From Acidimicrobiia bacterium (GTDB taxonomy: Bacteria > Actinomycetota > Acidimicrobiia > Spongiisociales > JAENVV01), in assembly GCA_020352575.1 (NCBI GenBank), contig CP070681.1, forward strand, positions 838,090-844,977: DNA of 6,888 nucleotides. The letters are read 5' to 3'. Each line of letters begins with the position of its first letter. Within the stretch, counting starts at the first letter, position 1. A model generated the notes under the pieces. It did not search any database. It saw nothing but the letters and a program-made list of their open reading frames with translations, and was not told the origin of the DNA. This document shows, one piece after another, positions 6,881 to 6,888 of the stretch. A program made the position numbers and the translations under genes.

Positions 6881-6888
6881 GACGTTCC

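Overview
All five genes lie on the minus strand of a high-GC bacterial segment, so they read from right to left. The composition, the secF-rel gene order, the actinobacterial character of the Rel protein and a TANNNT-type, probably leaderless promoter together suggest an actinomycetote, possibly of the Acidimicrobiia type. That placement is an inference; no rRNA or other decisive marker is present.

Layout in transcription order. (1) secF (5888-6880) encodes a complete SecF subunit of the SecDF membrane complex that helps drive protein export; secD would be expected just beyond the right edge. (2) After 42 bp comes rel (3653-5845), a full-length bifunctional (p)ppGpp synthetase/hydrolase with HD, synthetase, TGS, conserved-cysteine and ACT domains. 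The apt gene that often sits between secF and rel in actinobacteria is absent. (3) After a 44-bp gap containing a GC-rich hairpin come three tightly packed genes whose products all begin with a type IV prepilin (class III) signal. They are an oversized 649-residue PilV-like protein (1659-3608), a 202-residue PilW-like protein (1051-1659), and a PilX/GspK-like protein (1-1049) that starts on GTG and runs off the left edge. The pilin genes overlap by one base (TGATG) or are separated by one base, which indicates a translationally coupled unit.

The window therefore joins a housekeeping export/stringent-response block to a minor-pilin cassette. The pilins probably form a priming or tip complex of a type IV pilus. 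Two of them carry large or repetitive extra domains: a long acidic beta-rich C-terminal part with GADxxxGTSDD motifs in the PilV-like protein, and a beta-helix-like region in the PilX-like protein. Asp-rich DxDxDG-like loops occur in the first two pilins. These parts have no function I can recognise and are the most interesting content. secF and rel look ordinary and intact. The sequence shows no RNA gene, mobile element, CRISPR array or gene-free stretch over 300 bases.
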